Positions 14,657 to 20,523 of a stretch of DNA of 20,523 nt are shown here, in pieces; the stretch's first letter is position 1; the number at the start of each line of letters is the position of its first letter. Origin of the DNA: Anaerolineae bacterium (GTDB lineage Bacteria > Chloroflexota > Anaerolineae > B4-G1 > SLSP01). The notes under the pieces were generated by a model. It searched no databases and had not been told where the DNA came from. It was given only the letters and a program-made list of their open reading frames with translations. The position numbers and the translations under genes are program-made. Where the stretch lies: positions 1 through 20,523 of the forward strand of contig JAFGSL010000100.1 of assembly GCA_016934645.1 (NCBI GenBank). The letters run 5' to 3'.

Positions 14657-16627
14657 TCATAAGTTCTCGATCTCCACCGGTTCGACGGGATCGGCCAACT
14701 CGAAACCGAAGATGCGCCCGTAGAAATACAGTTCGGCGTCTAATGAGCGCTTGATGTTTTCAGCGCGGCGAAAGCCATGTTGTTCACCCTCGAAAGGGAG
14801 GTACGCCACTGGGATACCCTTGGCGCGCAGTGCTTCGACCATCATCTCCGCCTGGTTAGGAGGAACGACTTTATCTTCCAACCCCTGGAAGAAGATCACC
14901 GGGCAGTTGAGACCCGCGATATGGTGAATGGGTGAGCGTTCTACATACAGGTCGCGACGCTCGGGGTAGGGGCCGATGAGATTATCCAGGTAGCGGGACT
15001 CGAATTTGTGTGTGTCGGTTGCCATAGCTTCAAGGTCACCGATGCCATAGCGACTCGCGCCAGCTTTGAATACGTCGCGGAAAGTCAACGCGCAGAGCGT
15101 TGTATAGCCACCCGCGCTGCCGCCGCGAATGGCCAGGCGGTTGGGATCAACCAACCCTTGTTCGACCAGATAGCGCGCACCGTTGGCGCAATCGTCCACA
15201 TCGACGACGCCCCACTGCCCGTTGAGCCGTTCACGGTAAGCGCGCCCGTAACCCGCACTGCCGCCATAGTTGATGTCAAGGACCGCGAAACCGCGACTAG
15301 TCCAGTACTGCACGCCCAGACTGAATGCACTGGAGGTTGCGCCTGTCGGTCCACCGTGGCTCAACACCAGGAGTGGGGGTTTTTCGCCTTCCGGCGCGGT
15401 GTAGTCCTGGTTATGCGGCGGATAATAAATGCCGTACGCTGTCAATCCGCCCGTAGTGGGAAATTCGATGGATTGCGGTGTGGACAAATAACCGGGATCC
15501 ACATCGATGGCGTTTGTGCGTTTGAGGATCGTTTGCTCTCCCGTGGTGAGATCGAGATATACGAGAGCGCCAGCACGGGTGGGGGATGCCCCACCAAACA
15601 GTACCTTACCCGGCGCCGCTTGGATGCCACCGATGCTGGTGTAGGGCGTATCCAGTGTGGTGAGCGTCTTGGTCGTGGTGTCCAGGCTTGCCAGATAGTC
15701 GATGCTGTCTTTCGTGTACGTGCAGATAATGCGCTCGGTGGACTCGAAGGCGTAGGTGGAGATGCCAAAGACCCACTGGGGTGCGCCGAACTCCGCTTCC
15801 ATTGCGACGAGCCGTTCTGTCTTCCCGTTGTTGAGCCGGTACAGGTTCCACCATCCGCTGCGATCCGACACGAAGTAGAGCCGTCCATCGGGTGACCACG
15901 ACGGCTGGAAGATCGACTCGTTCTCGCCGCCAGCGACCAGCACGGCATTTGCCAGTGTTCCGTCGGGCTGGATCTCGGCGATCCACAATTCCGTGCCATC
16001 CCAGGGCATATTGGGATGCCGCCAGGTGAGCCAGGCGAGCGTGTTCCCATCGGGACTGAGACGTGGCGTGGCGTAGAAGTCGTTGCCGGAGACGAGCACG
16101 TGTTGTCTCTCGCTACCATCAAGTGCGATAGCGGCGATGGTGTTTACCGCTTCGCCGTGTTCGGCCAATGCCGTTTCGCTGTGGTCTTCGCGCACACAGA
16201 TCAGACGATTGCGCGCAGGGTCGACGACGCAGTCGGCGTAGCGTAGCGGCATTTCTGGTGTGATAGCGTCCGGCACGCCGGATGGGGTACCCCCCGTCAC
16301 AACGCGATACAGCCGTTGATCGGCGAAATTGCTGAAAATCACGATGCCGTTATCCACGAGAACTGCGCCGCCGCCGTATTCATGAACGCGTGTGCGGGCG
16401 TTGAACGGTGGGGGGGTGACGTCACTTGTACCTCCGTCCGCGGAGGCACCGTCGGGCGTGCGCCGGACGATGACGTAGCGTCCGGCCTCGGCGGGGCGGC
16501 CTTCCAGCCAGTACACATCATCACCGTCGAACTTGCCGCCGCCCAAGCCGATAGACCGCGAGACGATCAGATCGGATGTGAGGGGAGATTTCCACGCTCC
16601 GTAAGGAGCCACGTGTTCGGTTGTCAC
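14657..16627 (-). CDS. S9 family (prolyl oligopeptidase-type) serine peptidase
   Basis: This 656-residue protein is most like dipeptidyl-/acylaminoacyl-peptidases of family S9. The N-terminal ~400 residues form a beta-propeller with repeated LSPDG / [15 protein letters not shown] blades. The C-terminal alpha/beta-hydrolase has the oxyanion-side LSHGGPTG, nucleophile S504 in [10 protein letters not shown]585 in [11 protein letters not shown] and H617 in EGEQHGF, so the triad is complete. No signal peptide is seen, so it is probably cytoplasmic. I chose the GTG at 16627 because AGGAGG sits seven bases upstream; that site lies inside the coding part of the upstream ATG at 16648, so the ATG is less likely. 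It is transcribed alone and divergent from the restriction-type gene. Confidence 0.92.
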   Translation of the reverse strand: MTTEHVAPYGAWKSPLTSDLIVSRSIGLGGGKFDGDDVYWLEGRPAEAGRYVIVRRTPDGASADGGTSDVTPPPFNARTRVHEYGGGAVLVDNGIVIFSNFADQRLYRVVTGGTPSGVPDAITPEMPLRYADCVVDPARNRLICVREDHSETALAEHGEAVNTIAAIALDGSERQHVLVSGNDFYATPRLSPDGNTLAWLTWRHPNMPWDGTELWIAEIQPDGTLANAVLVAGGENESIFQPSWSPDGRLYFVSDRSGWWNLYRLNNGKTERLVAMEAEFGAPQWVFGISTYAFESTERIICTYTKDSIDYLASLDTTTKTLTTLDTPYTSIGGIQAAPGKVLFGGASPTRAGALVYLDLTTGEQTILKRTNAIDVDPGYLSTPQSIEFPTTGGLTAYGIYYPPHNQDYTAPEGEKPPLLVLSHGGPTGATSSAFSLGVQYWTSRGFAVLDINYGGSAGYGRAYRERLNGQWGVVDVDDCANGARYLVEQGLVDPNRLAIRGGSAGGYTTLCALTFRDVFKAGASRYGIGDLEAMATDTHKFESRYLDNLIGPYPERRDLYVERSPIHHIAGLNCPVIFFQGLEDKVVPPNQAEMMVEALRAKGIPVAYLPFEGEQHGFRRAENIKRSLDAELYFYGRIFGFELADPVEPVEIENL

Positions 16628-16662
16628 ACTGACACCTCCTGCCTGCATTTGGTATGTGGGGA

Positions 16663-16691
16663 AGTGTACCCCAGTTTGTGGAATTTGTCTA
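16663..16691 (-). promoter_or_regulatory. Probable promoter of the S9 peptidase gene
   Basis: On the minus strand TAGACA (16691-16686), a 17-base spacer and TACACT (16668-16663) are found. The start near 16656 leaves a leader of about 29 bases to the GTG at 16627. That would place the alternative ATG at 16648 close to the transcript end, which agrees with the GTG choice. Confidence 0.5.
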
Positions 16692-16733
16692 TCGCTGGCT
16701 TGTTCAATCTTTGCGTGAAGTGGAGATGGAATG

Positions 16734-16742
16734 TGCTATAAT
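16734..16742 (+). promoter_or_regulatory. Extended -10 promoter of the restriction-type gene
   Basis: TGCTATAAT is a perfect extended -10 element on the plus strand, about 52 bases before the ATG at 16795. No good -35 lies at normal spacing; TTGCGT at 16711-16716 is 20 bases away. It is divergent from the S9 peptidase promoter. Confidence 0.55.
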
Positions 16743-16794
16743 GGGATGAGTTCATTAGTTTAGTGAGTTTGTAGGATATTCCGCATAAATTGTC

Positions 16795-17439
16795 ATGAAT
16801 CTCCAATCTCTCCAGACCCGTGAGCGCGAATTGAAGAAACGCTGGGCCTATCCCTATCGCTGGGGACGGGTGCAGAACAACCTCTTCGATGCGCAGACAC
16901 GCTTCGTCTATGATGAGCTATCTTTCGAGCCTTTGCTTGCGGAGTTGGAGCGCCGCTTTGGCGCTGCGCCGGAGCGTGAGGCGTTCTTCAATTACGCGCT
17001 GAACCGGTGGTACAACTTCTGGTCAGCACGGGCGGTGGAAGATATTTTCGCGGGGCTGGACGGTGTGACCCCGGCGGAGAACCGGCGGGATCGCCTGGTG
17101 GATTTCACACTTAACGGGGTGCGGTTCGACCACAAGACCTCGGTATTCCCGCGTGGTTTCGGCCATGACCTCACTTACGCGGTCAACCACCCGACGGCGC
17201 TTATCGAATGGCTGTATCGCTCGCAGAGCCAGGAGCAGCGCCGGCATTATGCCAACCGGCTGTTTCTCGTGCTGTATGCGACTGACAGTGCGCATTGGAA
17301 GCTCAAGGCCGAGTTGACGTGGCTGAGCGGCATCGTGCGCGATTACGTGACGACATTCGACGCGGCACGCCTGCACCGGTTCTCCTTCATGCCGGGGCAG
17401 GAGACGCTGTCCGACATCATTTGGGCGATCCGGTGTTGA
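16795..17439 (+). CDS. Candidate restriction endonuclease (PD-(D/E)XK type)
   Basis: I do not know this 214-residue family by name. Residues 76-118 read as a nuclease core: E82 in the helix WSARAVEDIF, D103 in LVDFTLNG and the D112-H-K114 triplet in VRFDHKTS, which fits the (D/E)-x-K catalytic motif on the strand after D103. The N-terminal ~60 residues are charged and helical, and the rest mixes helices and strands with a basic tract around 148-156. Because a DNA amino-methyltransferase follows 98 bases downstream on the same strand, a type II restriction enzyme is the best reading (inference). The ATG at 16795 has no close ribosome binding site; AGGA is 18 bases upstream. Low translation of a nuclease would be reasonable. 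Confidence 0.72.
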   Translation: MNLQSLQTRERELKKRWAYPYRWGRVQNNLFDAQTRFVYDELSFEPLLAELERRFGAAPEREAFFNYALNRWYNFWSARAVEDIFAGLDGVTPAENRRDRLVDFTLNGVRFDHKTSVFPRGFGHDLTYAVNHPTALIEWLYRSQSQEQRRHYANRLFLVLYATDSAHWKLKAELTWLSGIVRDYVTTFDAARLHRFSFMPGQETLSDIIWAIRC

Positions 17440-17461
17440 GAATCCGCCCACAACACGCTCT

Positions 17462-17512
17462 CGCGGGATTGCGATCCCGCGCAGCAGCGGCACGGCGGAT
17501 TATGATCCGCCG
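17462..17512. repeat. Two tandem GGAT...ATCC palindromes
   Basis: The first is CGCGGGAT-TGCG-ATCCCGCG (17462-17481) and the second CGGCGGAT-TATG-ATCCGCCG (17493-17512). Each is a perfect 8-bp stem with a 4-base loop, and they are 11 bases apart. They fill most of the 98-bp gap between the nuclease-type and methyltransferase genes and resemble the palindrome at 2918-2935. No T-run follows, so they are not ordinary terminators. Confidence 0.7.
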
Positions 17513-17537
17513 CAAGCATTGACTTGGTATTGCTTTA

Positions 17538-18632
17538 ATGACGACCAATAATCTTAAAGAAGACATTGATATCATCCTGGAACGCGATGCGTTGCTCGAT
17601 CTGCTAGACGCCTGCCTGGCTGACGATGACCTGGAGGTCATACGCGCCCGGATCAGCGAGTTGCATACACAAGTGGAGATATGGAAACTGGGCGGGATCT
17701 GGGATCAAGCGCCGCTTGCAGATAAGGCGGTTGCGTTTCCGCGTGACGTGCTATTGGCAGACCTGGATCAGATCCTCGCCACGCGCACATTGCAACGCAC
17801 CCATTACTACATCGCGCGCTTGCGCAAGGCTGCCGTCGAGGTGCGCACGGGCAAGGTCAACGACATCAACCTCAACCGCTGGAAGGAGTACGACGAGATC
17901 ATCACTGACAGCCTGTGGGTGCTGGAGCGGCGCGACAATTCCGGCGCGCACAAGGCCTGGTATTGGGGTAACTTCATCCCGCAGATTCCCCACCAGATGA
18001 TGCTGCGCTATACCAAACAAGGTGACTGGGTGTTGGACACCTTTGTCGGTAGCGGCACGACGTTGCTGGAGTGTCTGCGCCTCGGGCGTAACGGCATCGG
18101 CGTGGAGTTGAGTCCGGATATCGCCGCGCGCGCACGCGAGATTGTGGAACAGGCGACAAATCCGCATAGCGTTGTCGCAGATGTGGTAGAGGGGGACAGC
18201 CGCGCGGTGGATTACGCGATTGTGCTGGCGGAACGTGGCATCGCACAGGTGCAACTCGTGTTGATGCATCCCCCTTACCATGATATTATCCGCTTTAGCG
18301 AGGATGACCGCGATCTCTCGAATGCTGTCTCGGTCGATGATTTTGTGGCGCAATTCGCGGAGATTGTGGCGCGTGTAACCCCATTCCTGGAGCGCGGGCG
18401 CTACCTGGCAATCGTCATCGGCGACAAGTACGTGAAGGGTGAGTGGATTCCTCTTGGTTTTCACGTGATGCAGGCTGTGCAGGCGCAGGGATACATCCTC
18501 AAGAGTATCATCGTCAAAAACTTCGATGAGACGCGGGCCAAACGTGAACAGAAAGAGCTTTGGCGCTACCGTGCGCTCGTTGGCGGATTTTACATCTTCA
18601 AACATGAGTATATACTCTTGTTTCAGAAATAG
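17538..18632 (+). CDS. DNA amino-methyltransferase (N6A or N4C type)
   Basis: A 364-residue SAM-dependent methyltransferase that probably protects DNA from the upstream nuclease. Residues 145-161 (NFIPQIPHQMMLRYTK) act as the motif X segment, followed by motif I DTFVGSGTT (167-175), E190 of motif II (GVELSP), D220 of motif III and motif IV H244-P-P-Y. A later strand, YLAIVIGDKYVKGEWIPLG, is shared with DNA methylase families. The order X-I-IV is the gamma-like arrangement, and no large recognition domain is evident; the helical first 140 residues may serve that role. Motif IV starts with His instead of D, N or S. The ATG at 17538 has no clear ribosome binding site and is the only ATG before residue 154. 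Confidence 0.88.
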   Translation: MTTNNLKEDIDIILERDALLDLLDACLADDDLEVIRARISELHTQVEIWKLGGIWDQAPLADKAVAFPRDVLLADLDQILATRTLQRTHYYIARLRKAAVEVRTGKVNDINLNRWKEYDEIITDSLWVLERRDNSGAHKAWYWGNFIPQIPHQMMLRYTKQGDWVLDTFVGSGTTLLECLRLGRNGIGVELSPDIAARAREIVEQATNPHSVVADVVEGDSRAVDYAIVLAERGIAQVQLVLMHPPYHDIIRFSEDDRDLSNAVSVDDFVAQFAEIVARVTPFLERGRYLAIVIGDKYVKGEWIPLGFHVMQAVQAQGYILKSIIVKNFDETRAKREQKELWRYRALVGGFYIFKHEYILLFQK

Positions 18633-18660
18633 TGTTGACAGCCAGAACGGGAGAATACAA

Positions 18661-19038
18661 ATGAAGACGATCCTGATCATGGAAGATGACCCGTACCAGT
18701 CGCGATTGATGCAGCGACTGCTCGAACGTTCTGACTATCACATCCTGGTCGAGTCAGATGGCGAAAGCGGTCTGCAGACGGCGATGGCGACGATGCCCGA
18801 TCTTATTTTGTTGGATATGGGCTTGCCCGATCTGGATGGGCAGACGGTGGCTGCGCTGCTTAAAGGCTCTGAGGCGTTATCTACGATTCCGGTAGTGGTG
18901 GTGACGGCATGGCCTCAGGATACAGCGGCGGCGATTGCTAAAGCGTATGGCTGTGAAGGCTACATTTCCAAGCCGGTTCATGCGCGCGAGTTTGCCGATC
19001 AGGTTGCGGGTTATTTGAAAGATAAACCGGCGTCGTAG
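18661..19038 (+). CDS. Single-domain response regulator (orphan receiver)
   Basis: This 125-residue protein is a stand-alone receiver domain: E8-D9-D10 acidic pocket, phospho-acceptor D52 in LILLDMGLPDLDG, T82-A83 in VVVVTAWP and K104 in YISKPV. No output domain follows. The ATG at 18661 has GGGAG eight bases upstream; an open frame extends further upstream into the methyltransferase gene but is not used. The gap to the methyltransferase stop is 28 bases, so read-through from that unit is possible. No kinase is adjacent, and a partner cannot be named. It differs clearly in sequence from the receiver at 4472. Confidence 0.93.
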   Translation: MKTILIMEDDPYQSRLMQRLLERSDYHILVESDGESGLQTAMATMPDLILLDMGLPDLDGQTVAALLKGSEALSTIPVVVVTAWPQDTAAAIAKAYGCEGYISKPVHAREFADQVAGYLKDKPAS

Positions 19039-19050
19039 GTGACGCCGGTT
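19025..19050 (+). terminator. Hairpin over the orphan receiver stop codon
   Basis: AACCGGCGTC / GACGCCGGTT form a perfect 10-bp stem with a 6-base loop that contains the TAG stop codon. The following CTGTT is a poor T-tract, so termination may be weak. It separates the receiver gene from the DUF711 gene. Confidence 0.5.
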
Positions 19051-19071
19051 CTGTTATGTGGAATGTAAGGT

Positions 19072-20265
19072 ATGAAAATCCGTTCGATCACTGTTTTTGC
19101 CGATTCGGCGAATTTAGAGGACAGTCCACGTCTGGCGGAGCTGGAGGCTTTCTCCCAAGCGGCTTGTCAGGCCTACATCGATGCCGGTTTTGAGGTACAG
19201 ACGACGCGGTTGGCGTTGGATGGACTCCCGATGCATCCTGACCCCGTCCGCTATGCAGTCACGCTGGAGGCACTGGCTCGCGAGTATGGCTTTGAGTACC
19301 TCTCACTTGGCCCTGCCTCTGGTGAGAGGTTGTTGCACTTACCTGCAGTTTTTTCAGCAACGCAGTCGGTCTTTGCGACGGCTTACATCGTTGATCCGGT
19401 GAGCGGTGCAATCGACGGTGCAACTGTGCGGATGGCGGCGCAGGTGATCCGCGAAGCATCCCATATCGACGCTGGGTTTGGTAATCTGCGCTTCGCGGCG
19501 CTGGCGCATGTGCTGCCCGGTACACCTTTCTTTCCGGCGGCGTATCACGATGGTGGTGCGCCGGCTTTCGCCATAGCGACGGAGGCGGCAGACCTGGCGG
19601 TCGATGCGGGCGGTGCGGCTTCTGATCTGGCGGACGCACATCGCCGCTTGCGCGACCGCATTGAAGCCGAGGCCGCGCGGCTGGTCGTTGTCGCGGAGCG
19701 GCTTGCTGTGCAGCATGCGATGCGCTTTCACGGAATCGATTTCTCGCTCGCGCCGTTTCCTGCGTTGGCATGCAGCATCGGCGCGGCGCTGGAGGTGTTG
19801 ACCGGGCAACCGCTCGGTGCTAGCGGGTCGTTGGCAGCAGCAGCCACGCTGACCGATGCCATCGGTCAGGCGCATTTTCCACGTGTGGGATTCTGTGGCC
19901 TGATGCTGCCGGTGCTCGAGGATATCGTGCTCGCGCAACGCGCCGCCGAAGGGCGCCTGAACGTGGGTGAACTGCTGCAATGGTCTGCCGTGTGCGGGAC
20001 AGGGCTGGACACCGTGCCGTTACCTGGTGACGTGAGTGAAGGCGCGCTCGTGCGTTTGCTTTTCGATGTAGCGGCGCTCGCCGTGCGTTTGCACAAACCT
20101 CTGACGGCGCGTTTGATGCCGCTGCCGGGCAAGGTTGCCGGGGATCCGGTGCATTTTGACTTCGCCTATTTTGCCGACGGAGGTGTCCTCTCCGTGGATG
20201 GCGGCGTGAGCGAAGGACTGTTGGAGCGGACAGCAGCGCTACACCTTCACGCGCGGGAGTCGTGA
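19072..20265 (+). CDS. DUF711 (UPF0210) family protein
   Basis: This 397-residue protein matches the DUF711 family, whose biochemical function is not established. The best marker is the C-terminal block: CGLMLPVLEDIVLAQRA, then LLQWSAVCGTGLDTVPLPGD, with the C-G-T-G-L-D sequence that is nearly invariant in the family. The N-terminus (MKIRSITVF) and a central FSLAPFPALACSIGAAL segment also fit. It is soluble, with no signal peptide or membrane helix. Length is normal. The start at 19072 has only a weak upstream purine stretch. It lies 33 bases after the orphan receiver gene, with a hairpin between, and is followed by its own terminator-like hairpin. Confidence 0.88.
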   Translation: MKIRSITVFADSANLEDSPRLAELEAFSQAACQAYIDAGFEVQTTRLALDGLPMHPDPVRYAVTLEALAREYGFEYLSLGPASGERLLHLPAVFSATQSVFATAYIVDPVSGAIDGATVRMAAQVIREASHIDAGFGNLRFAALAHVLPGTPFFPAAYHDGGAPAFAIATEAADLAVDAGGAASDLADAHRRLRDRIEAEAARLVVVAERLAVQHAMRFHGIDFSLAPFPALACSIGAALEVLTGQPLGASGSLAAAATLTDAIGQAHFPRVGFCGLMLPVLEDIVLAQRAAEGRLNVGELLQWSAVCGTGLDTVPLPGDVSEGALVRLLFDVAALAVRLHKPLTARLMPLPGKVAGDPVHFDFAYFADGGVLSVDGGVSEGLLERTAALHLHARES

Positions 20266-20281
20266 CGGAACCGACACAAAG

Positions 20282-20311
20282 ACAAGCGCAGGAGAGATTC
20301 CCTGCGCTTGT
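20282..20311 (+). terminator. Terminator-like hairpin after DUF711 gene
   Basis: ACAAGCGCAGG / CCTGCGCTTGT form a perfect 11-bp stem with an 8-base loop, 16 bases after the DUF711 stop. The T-tract after it is short (TTCG), so efficiency is uncertain; it may also serve the convergent gene at the window end. Confidence 0.6.
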
Positions 20312-20333
20312 TCGCGTAATGAATTGAGGGTAA

Positions 20334-20351
20334 TGACGACTGAAGTCGTCA
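20334..20351. repeat. REP-like palindrome
   Basis: TGACGACT-GA-AGTCGTCA is a perfect 8-bp inverted repeat followed by CTAC. It sits in the short gap between two convergent genes. Its form resembles small dispersed intergenic palindromes; no second copy is visible in this window. Confidence 0.45.
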
Positions 20352-20367
20352 CTACACCATCATGTGG

Positions 20368-20523
20368 TTATTTGTTGAACAAAGCTGCCGCATCCGTGTT
20401 GAGCAGCGAGATAAGCGTGTAGACGCCGAACACCGTGCCGTGGGGGACAGCGAGCAGGTTGAAGAAGGCCAGGATCAAGGCCAGCACCCGCGCCCACGAA
20501 CGATATTGCAGCAGTCCGATACC
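20368..20523 (-). CDS. Small membrane protein, C-terminal fragment (5' end outside window)
   Basis: The minus strand is open from the window edge to a TAA at 20368-20370, giving the last 51 residues of a protein. It reads LLQYRSWARVLALILAFF, a basic residue pair before a membrane helix, then NLLAVPHGTVFGVYTLISLL, a second helix, and a polar tail ending in LFNK. This arrangement, with a proline-glycine kink before '...GvYtLi.LLN', is common in small four-helix bacterial membrane proteins of unknown function. I cannot assign a named family. The gene is convergent with the DUF711 gene. Confidence 0.72.
   Translation of the reverse strand, partial: GIGLLQYRSWARVLALILAFFNLLAVPHGTVFGVYTLISLLNTDAAALFNK

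Noticed and set aside
15008..15895. Open frame antisense to the S9 peptidase gene
   Set aside because: The opposite strand encodes propeller blades and a complete catalytic triad domain; the antisense product looks like no known family.
17462..17512. CRISPR array
   Set aside because: Only two short palindromes that differ in sequence, no uniform repeats or spacers, and no cas genes nearby.
17519..17524. TTGACT as a promoter for the methyltransferase gene
   Set aside because: No -10 box follows at 16-18 bases, and the start codon is only about 13 bases downstream.
18635..18640. Perfect TTGACA as a promoter for the orphan receiver
   Set aside because: A -10 box at normal spacing would fall on the start codon at 18661, and none is present there.

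Overview
The window is a moderately GC-rich bacterial chromosomal segment, densely packed with genes on both strands. It contains no insertion sequence, tRNA, rRNA or CRISPR array. The gene mix suggests a Chloroflexota (Anaerolineae-like) bacterium: a ComP-like PDZ/multi-TM histidine kinase beside a GAF-PAS-cyclase, a DUF711 protein, a YbjN protein next to a PRPP synthetase, and GGAT...ATCC intergenic palindromes. That taxonomic call is an inference from family recognition, not a search result.

Layout. (1) 1-2755: the 3' part of an aspartate kinase faces an adenine deaminase gene (ade); a short perfect hairpin lies over the kinase stop codon. (2) 2756-3115: a 360-bp gene-free divergent region. 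It holds the ade promoter, a terminator-like hairpin with a T-run, mutually exclusive stems, a GGAT-type palindrome, a metK promoter with a dyad at its start point, and a leader that can fold as a pseudoknot. (3) 3116-4395: metK with a very strong intrinsic terminator. (4) 4410-9707: a promoter followed by a tightly spaced signalling operon of a stand-alone receiver, a large membrane histidine kinase and a GAF-PAS-class III nucleotide cyclase. (5) 14642 down to 9693, minus strand: a run of six genes with short gaps (prs, YbjN-family gene, EamA transporter, exodeoxyribonuclease III, a PD-(D/E)XK-like nuclease fused to a winged helix, and a degenerate HEPN-like protein). (6) 14657-16627, minus: an S9-family serine peptidase, transcribed divergently from the next unit. 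(7) 16795-18632, plus: a PD-(D/E)XK protein followed by an amino-methyltransferase, which I read as a candidate restriction-modification pair, with two tandem palindromes between the genes. (8) 18661-20265: an orphan receiver protein and a DUF711 protein. (9) 20368 to the end, minus: the C-terminus of a small membrane protein.

How the genes may work together. The receiver, kinase and cyclase probably form one signalling route in which membrane sensing and cAMP-type output are coupled; the cyclase carries an unusual substitution at a catalytic position. metK, ade and prs are metabolic housekeeping genes of the methionine, purine and PRPP pathways. The least described parts are the candidate restriction-modification pair, the nuclease/HEPN-like pair next to exonuclease III, and the structured RNA-like segments between ade and metK.
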